From positions 562,414-626,413 of the forward strand of contig NW_019776002.1 of the NCBI RefSeq assembly GCF_001039355.2: DNA of 64,000 bases, written 5' to 3'. The translations under genes and the position numbers were made by a program. The notes under the pieces were generated by a model that made no database searches, was not told the DNA's origin, and was given only the letters and a program-made list of their open reading frames with translations. The DNA is from Lingula anatina. Lineage: Eukaryota; Brachiopoda; Lingulata; Lingulida; Lingulidae. Positions 23,787 through 32,700 of the stretch are shown piece by piece (positions within the stretch are counted from its first letter, which is position 1; each line of letters opens with the position of its first letter).

Positions 23787-26700
23787 TTAGACACCCTCCA
23801 GCAATAAGGCAATTCCTTGACCACCTCCAATACAAGCTGATCCAATGGAATGTTTTGTTTTGCGGCGTCTGTAGGAATAAAAAATTGTCCTTTATATCAT
23901 CAAAGTATTTTAGATTTATTAAAAAAAATTATATAATTTCAAATTTCATATTCAGATACAGCAGATGTTAAACTGAAATGTCTTACCTCATTTCATACAC
24001 CAAATGGGTAGTAATTCTTGTTCCTGAAGCCCCCACAGGGTGACCCAAGGCTATAGCCCCTCCATTGACATTGGTGATGTCTACATGCAGGCCAAGTTCT
24101 CGCTCTACAGCCAAATATTGTGCAGCAAAAGCTTCATTCACCTAAAAAACAAACCATACTGAGATTGTAAAAAAAAAAAAAAAAAAAAAACCCGGCTCAC
24201 TCAAACATTCAACAAAGAAACTTGCACAAAATATATATTTTACATAATGAAATCAATCATCAGATATATCATAACTGTTAATTTTGAAATAATCATAGCA
24301 ACTACATATAGAAGTAATCCAGCAGCTACATAGTGCACCTACCTCTATCAAACCCATATCAGCCAGTTTCATTCCAGTTTTCTTCAGTAAACCCTCAATG
24401 GCTGGAACTGGGCCAATGCCCATAATATGTGGATCACAACCTATAAAGATGCATACAGGTAAAGTAGCATGTTTTCACACATTTCCTCAAGAAAAACCAA
24501 TGCCTTAGTAGGTCAATTACTAACTGAAGGTTACAAAATTACAAAATATCTGTCGGTTTAGGAGACCATATTATATATTTGTATGTCACATTAAATTGAT
24601 TAACTTCATGAAATGGCCATTCTAGAAAAAGGGATTTCAGCAGCAGTCAGTCATTATTTTTCATCAGCAACTTAATGTTAGATGTGAGGACTAACCTGAA
24701 ACATGGTATCCTGCCAACCTGGCCAGAGGGGTAAGATTGTGAGTCTTCACTGCTTCTTCACTAGCAAGCACAACAGCTGCTGCTCCATCACAGATACCCT
24801 GCAATATTATAAATCAAAAATGACAAAAACTTAGAATGGTTACAAAGTAACTTTAGCAATCAATACCCATAAATACATCAGTGTTAAGCAACTTTTCACA
24901 TTTTATAAGCAAACAGTAGAAATGATCTCCAGTTGAAGTTGACAAAACGTTTTTTTTTTTCTGGTTGAAACATCTAGGATATTTATTTAAGCATTTACAA
25001 ACTAATTAAAAGACCATAATAAAAAATATAATCTTCAGAAGTGAAAAAAAAAGTACTTACAGAAGCATTTCCTGCAGTAACAGTGCCACCCTTCTTGAAG
25101 ACAGGGGGTAACTTTTCCAATGCTTGCATTGTTGTTTGGCGTGGGTGTTCATCCCTCTCAAACAGTTCTTCTCCTGAAAAACAAAATCTAACATACAAAC
25201 AACTGAAACAATGAGGGTACATACAAGTTAAAAAATAAACAATGACAACATCACTAAGGATGTAATGAGCTATTTTGATTTTCTAAAGTAGCACTTTATC
25301 TTTGCCATTTGTACCCAAGGTCCTCACTGACAAAAACAACTCAACCTGACAGTTCCAGTTCTCAAAGATTTTTTTACTGCTGTTATCAAGAAATTATCCC
25401 ATTGGTTGTTCTAATCTTAAGTCATAAGGAGCACTTTCCAATCAAAGGTCATATAGTGTAGATAACCTCTGCTTGTGGAGATGTCTTACCTTTCTTCCCT
25501 TCAAGCCTGACAGGCACAATTTCATCATCAAATTTCCTCAGTTCAGCAGCTGTTATAATGATACAAAAATATGTTTCAAACATTATTACCTGAATCAAAT
25601 TTTAAATATAATCCAAATGTTATGTACTTAAAGTAGAGGTCCTCTTTTATAATGTATCTTTAATATTCATCTACCAAAACCATAACAAATGGCAAAAAAA
25701 TAAATCAACAAAAAACAAAAGTATTTGGTTTTTACCTTCAGCCCATCGAAGCTGACTTCTTAAAGCCACAGCATCACATTCTGCTCTTGTTATACCGTGT
25801 CTATCAGCCAAATTCTCTGCTGTCATACCCATGGGCGTCTTAATCTGCCAATCTGTGAGGGTCCCCCACAAAGTGTCCTCAAGCTAATGGTGGAAAAGAA
25901 GATGGAATGTTCAGATGATAACTCACTTCAAAGACATGTATCCAAATGACTATTTCCAAGCTTCTAGGCCTCACTGACTAATCAAATAATTAAATATTTG
26001 GGAAACAGACACCATTAAAATCTTCTTCCTGTATATCTTTGTTACATATCTATTGTTTCATAGTTAACATTAAAAAAAAAAGATCCCTTCATTTGAGATA
26101 ATAATGACCAGGGCCCAGTTTTATAAAGGACGTTTAGCACTAACCAGTGGTTAAGCTTAACCAGTGGATAAATTCTCCTAACACCATTAACTAAAAGATG
26201 GTCAAATTGTGTTTCATATACAGTATTCTGGCGGAAAACAGCCAATTAGTTAACTGGCCAGTGTTTAACTGGATTAAATAATTATTTAAAGGTCAGTTAA
26301 CTAACAGACTGTTAAGGTCTGGTTAGAGTTAAACAATGGTTAGTGCTAAACGTCCTTTATAAAACTGGGCCCAGCTCTTTTAAAAATGTATCGCTAATTA
26401 TAATCAGATCCAACTACAATGTGTGTCAACTTCACCTTGTAATCAACCCCCAGCTGTGTACCAAATCTCATGTTCCTCAAGGCGTAAGGTGCCTGGCTCA
26501 TGTTCTCTGACCCACCACACAGAACTACTTGACTTTCATTCAGTAAGATTTCCTACAATAAAATATCAACAACAAATGTTGAAGTCAGGTTGTCCATACA
26601 CTGGAAAAACAGCATTGTGTAAGTCATCAAAATTAATGAAATCTTTATACTTTAAAAGTAATATCTTGTACATGTATGAAGTCAACAATACAGCAACTGA

Positions 26701-29700
26701 CTGGAGTCTGCTGCTTCGTGTGCTTACTTTCACGAGCCCTATTTACCATGAAAACTGGCTGACCTTTTCTAGTTCATATATTCATTTACATGTGTTCCAT
26801 TTACTACAAAAACTGGTTGAAGTCTACTGGTTTATACGTTAACTTACATGGGCTCCATTTATAATGGCCTGGAAGCCTGACCCACACAGTCTGTTGACAG
26901 TGAGAGCTGGGCTGCTGATGGGGACACCAATCCTAGTACCAACATGTCTGGAAATGTAGGCACCGTCAGCTGCACTCTGAAACAGACATTTTATAGGTCT
27001 TAAAATAAGAACAACAGCATAAAAGGTATCAACTGAACAGTGTTTGCCTCTTAGGAAAATTAGTTGCTGGACCGAAAGTTCAGCCATCTTGAGAAGTAGC
27101 TAGCTCGAATGTCTGCCGGGTGGGAAAACTTCTCAGCCCGTTCTGAAAGTTGTCAGCCCCGGGCAGACGATCCAGCCTTAATTGTTAACACTGCAACTGA
27201 ATATAATGATGTCATGAGCATTTCTATTAGTAATCATGTCCATTGAGAAGCATCTGTTGTGTACAGGTTTATATGATCTAAACTAAAGATAAAAAATTGT
27301 TTACTAGATATAAAGAACCAGCAGCACTGAAAACTGAAAACCCAAATGTGCCCATAAATATGGCACATGTGCTAAGTTTACTTATGTGCCCATTTGGTGA
27401 GACTTTGTTGCACACTTAAATCTGCTGGGCATACATGTAAGTCAGCTTAGCACCCGCGCTTTTACTTCATGGGCAACTTTGGGGTGAAAAAAGCAAAAAC
27501 ATTGTTACTCTATGTTATTTTAAGTATACTGCATTTAAAAAAAGACATAAAATGCCAGAATTATCAATGTTCTCAACATACTTCCATCTTAGACACTTAA
27601 AAGCTTAGTCATACCCATACTGTGGAGTGGACAAGTAAAGGACTACANTGCATTGCGCCGTTATTTCTCGGCATCAATCATCCAGAATGGAGAGACATTG
27701 GAGCAGTTTCTGACACGCAATAAACAGATTCTCTGGAACTGCCTCAAAGGGCAAAAGATTCAAAAATCACAGTACAAACTACTTTTCCCACCAAACATTC
27801 TTTACACACCAAAACTGGACGACTTGGATGTGACACTGCTATTTTTTCTGATACGTCAATTTCACCCCACTGTTCCAGAAACATGGTATGGTTGGAGGTG
27901 CCCAGACAAAGCTAAAGCAAAAGCTGACCCTCTTATGACACCAAAGATAGAGGCTATCATAAATATCAAGTACCTCAGGAACCAACTGGCACATAGAGGT
28001 ACTACCGTGGTTACAGACCAGGAATTTGAAAAGCTGTGGAACACTATTGTTTCCAGTGTTGTCACACTGGGTGTGGAGAAACCAGAATTTGAGGAATACA
28101 GAATGGAAGTTATTGGCATTCAATATTACATTCTACTCCTAAACGTTTTATTTAATTACTAAGGAGTAAATAAGTTGTATTAATGATACATCTCAGACTC
28201 CGAAGATCTACTTCATAAAGATGAAATATGTAATCACACTGGGCGTGGAGAAACGAGTGGTTGAGTAGATTTTTGAAGTAATATGTAATGTATGGGATTA
28301 CATATTACATCTGTAAAGTAGACATCTTCGTCTGAGATGCATGATTAATACAACTTATTTACTCCTTTAAGATGTGCGTTTGATTTGGTCTTCAAGTGCA
28401 ATTTCAGATCAAAAACAATCTTACATGGTCTCAAACCACAAGTAAGACAATTACTGGACCGACTTGTTTTGCCTCCCCTCACACGTTCTCCTATTGTGTC
28501 AGGAGCAGAGGTGTCCTCCATTGTGAGGTGCCCATTTAAACTAAATGGTATTTAAAACTCACACAGGAGGGCTGCATAGGGACCTTTATCCCTGCATCCT
28601 CTTTGTTCTAACATGCAGTGGTCACGTGTAACTGACCAGTGGCCAGTCCAATCACATCAGCTGCCTCGTTTGGATATTTGGTCACGTGAAACTGCCCAAC
28701 GGTCACTCACAGCTTTAAACTGCACAGCGGCAGCAGCAAGCCATCGGAGCTCATCGTAGATTATATGAACTTTGCAATGTGTTAACTGTATAATTTTTTT
28801 TTCTCTCTGTGTATTTCAACATCTACGTATATTGCTAGTAAGTCCACAGTTGATCTAGAATCATGGCAGCAGAAGAATTCCAAAGTTGGAGGTTAGAGAA
28901 CGAACTCTCTGACGAGACAATGGAGCTCCTCAGGGACGCGGGATTTACGTCCCTTAAGTCATGCAAAATGTTGACTGAGACTCTTATCCAAAAGAATTTC
29001 TCAAAGAATCTGCCGCTGGCACAGATCTTGTTGCTACAAGAGGCAATTAGCTCCCTGAAGGAGCCAGCTGAAGGAAAAAAGGTGGAAACGGAGACAAAGG
29101 AAACAGAAACGAAATCCACGCAGGATATCCCCACAACGAGAGCGACGAGTTCCCAGCATGACTTCACCAACATGGCGGCGCCCATTGGTTCAAGTAGCGG
29201 CGATACGGAGCTGGACTTCGGACGACTCTGTGACCTCCTTAAGCTTAAGTTCCCAGAAAAAGAAGCACCAGCAGTAGGAGAGTCAGGTAAGGGTACTTTT
29301 GACCCTTTTTCTACTGGAACCAACAGCGGGAAACGCTATCACGACGTGCGTGATTTCGTAATGTTCCATCAAAAATTTAAAGGGCACAACAGCGATGCCG
29401 ACGCTGGATCAGTACAGATCGGCGAATTCAACATATCGCTCAGCGACAGACGACCGCAACTTGAAACCCTCACCCCTGCCCAATATATGGAGGGAAGCCT
29501 GAAAATACTTCAAGAATTAGTGCAGAAAGAGGGGGCCGATATGAACACTGTCTTAAATTACGTGACATTCCTTATTAAAATTGCCTGCTCAGCTCAAACA
29601 TTTGAATGGCAATCAGTCTTGCGATATGACCATGAATACAGAAAGGCACAGGCTATGCAGGGTTTCCAGTGGGGCTCTGACAGCCCTTTCCTAATGCAAT

Positions 29701-32700
29701 TACTTTTGACACCACTGAAACACAGCCAACCTCAGCAGCAACCAAAGCAAAGACAGGGCAAGATTGACCCCGCATCAGGACGCCCAGTGTGCCTTAAGTA
29801 TAATGGAAGAATGGGCTGTAATATGAGAAATTGCAGATTTGCTCATGTGTGCAACTCATGTCTCGCTCAGGGCCATAACGACTTCTCACACAGACAGCAT
29901 CAGCCCTCACCCCCACAGAACAACAGGCAATTCTGAGAGGAAGTAAGGGAGTACCCAGCAATGTCCCCCCTTACAAAGAACTTAGCATCATGGAAAGAAT
30001 TACTGGAAGGGGATATTGACTATGACTTTTTAATCAACGGAATTCAATTTGGCTTCAGGATTATAGACAACATTGACTTGGACATCATCCAACAATCTAA
30101 AACCAAAAACAGTAAGTCTGCTACATCAATTAATAATAAGGAAAAAGTAGAAAAACAATTGATCGCAGAAATTGAAGAGGGACACCTTATTAAACTCAAC
30201 ATGCCTCCAAAAATCGTAAGTGCACTCTCAGCTGTACCCAAACCAGATGGAGGGATTCGCATCATTCACGACTTCAGCCGCCCAAATGGGATAGCAGTGA
30301 ATGACTATGCCACTAAATGTCCTTTTCAGTATGAGAGCTTGGATTCAGCACTGAACCTAATAGCCCCAGGTTATTTCATTGCCAAAGTTGATCTTGCGTC
30401 CGCATATCGTTCAGTCCCTCTGCACCCGACGCAATATTGCATAACAGGGCTCCAGTGGCGGTTTAAAAATTCATCATCAGACACTATCCTTGCAGACACC
30501 AGACTACCGTTTGGCGCGCGCCTTAGTCCACTTATTTTTCATCGATTAAGCCAGGCAGTGAAACGCATAATGGAGAAGAGGGGTTTTAAACTTGTCGTAT
30601 ACCTGGACGATTTCCTGGTAGTAGGAAAAAATTTTTCTGAGTGCTTAACAGCTTACAATGAGCTAATTGCCCTTCTTCGGAAACTGGGCTTTAATATAAA
30701 TTGGAAAAAGGTGTGCGATCCCACAACAAGACTAACTTTTCTTGGCACAGTAATAGACACCAAAAAGGGCACCTTATCCCTGGAAATCAATAAGGTGGAA
30801 GAACTCTCCAACACTATTACTAGCTTTCGACGCCGGAAGCGGGCCAGCAAGAGACAGTTAGAATCCCTAGCAGGGAAGCTTGCTTGGGCCTCCAATGTCA
30901 TTCCCTGGGGAAAGACTCACCTTAGGCCTATCTTCAATGTCATTGCAACCTTAAAACACCCTGCACATAAATGCAGATTGAATCCAATTGATCAGGACTT
31001 ACAATGGTGGACTACATGGCTTAACACGGGTAATAACACGCGTCTGATTTGGGATACAAGGGAAATATGTCATGTGTACACGGATTCCAGCAGCACTGCG
31101 GGCGGAGCCTTCCTCCACGGCGACTGGTTCTACACACATTGGCAATCGGACAGCGCCGCACTCAGCGTCCAGCACATAAATGTGAAAGAACTCGCAGCGA
31201 TAGTTCTAGCAGCCCATCGTTGGGGCAACCTCTGGAGAAATAAGCGTGTCCTCGTACATACGGATAGCAAAGTTGCTATGAGTATCCTTAACAAAGGAGC
31301 ATCACCTAATACATGCTGCAATAACTTACTAAAGGAACTGTCTTTTCTAGCATTACAGCATAACATGGCAATAGAAGCAAAACACTTAGCCGGATGTGAC
31401 AATTACATAGCTGACATGATATCACGTTTAAATGAACCTGGTAAAATGAGCGAATTTCTCTCAGTAATGCATGCCTGGTATATAAGTGCTAGCAGAACTC
31501 CGCCACTCTACGACATGAGCAAGCATATGACTAGAAACTCACTCTTATTTCTTTTTTCACAGGAGGAGGAGAATCTCAATTGTGCAAAGACCTGGATACC
31601 GAGGTGGCTTACTGGAGGTCGCAATTATTTGCTGCATCAACAAAATCCACCTATAGAGCTCACCTAAAGGCTTACGTTCAATTCTGTGTCGCTATTAACT
31701 GCTCTCCAGTGCCAGTATCACAGTTAAACTTGTGCCGTTATGCAGCTTATCTGGCACGCTCATGCGCCACTTCCACAGTAAGACAGTACTTAAATATTGT
31801 GCGCATACTTCACTTGGACTTCGGCCTGGAAAATCCACTGATCTCATGGGAACTCAAGTCAGTGCTAGGAGGCATTAAAAGGCACAAAGGGGACCCCGAC
31901 AAACAGAAAGCGCCGCTGCTGCCTCACCACCTCTATAAAATCCACAAAATTTTGAACTTAAGTTGTATCTCAGATTTACAGCTATGGGCAGCCTGTCTTA
32001 CAGCTTTCTTTGGTCTACTGAGGGTGAGCAATTTCACTGTTAAATCTCAGGCCGACACAGGGGCTGTCTATCCTCAGGGAAGATATGTCTATCACACCCC
32101 AAGGTTGCATCCTGCGCATTAGGAAGTCTAAGACAAACCAATATGGAGCCAGGCCTCACACAGTCGCGCTCCCCTACGTGGACAATTCCGTCCTGTGCCC
32201 TACATCCGCACTACTGAGATTCCTAGGAACCCAACTCACGGCTTCTAGTACTGCACCCCTATTCTCAGTAGCTGGTGCTTCAATGGGACATGTAGCATTA
32301 ACGCAAGCATCCTTCCGCCACAGACTCTCCAAATGCTTGCAAAACATTGGACTGTCTTCTGCAGAATACAACACGCATAGTTTACGTCGTGGCGGGGCCA
32401 CTTGGATGATGTCAGTGGGTACTCCCTTGGCCATGGTTAAAGCCATGGGGGACTGGAAGAGTGACGCTGTCTTTACTTACATAAAACCATCCACTGACAT
32501 TAAGTTTAAAACTCTACAGTCAGCAATCAAGCAACTGTGAACATTTCTACTCCCTAATATGGATTTGGGAAGTTATCGTGCCAAAGACACTGGGCCTTTT
32601 AATTGAATTACTATTACATGTATCTTGTGCCCCTGTTCAGTAGTTTTAGAGGTGTAGGAATAAAGGTTACTTAAGCCCGGAGGAAATTGCATGACCACGT

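Noticed and set aside
31130-31402. Minus-strand frames inside the DIRS coding region
   Set aside because: Shadows of the RT/RNase H frame.
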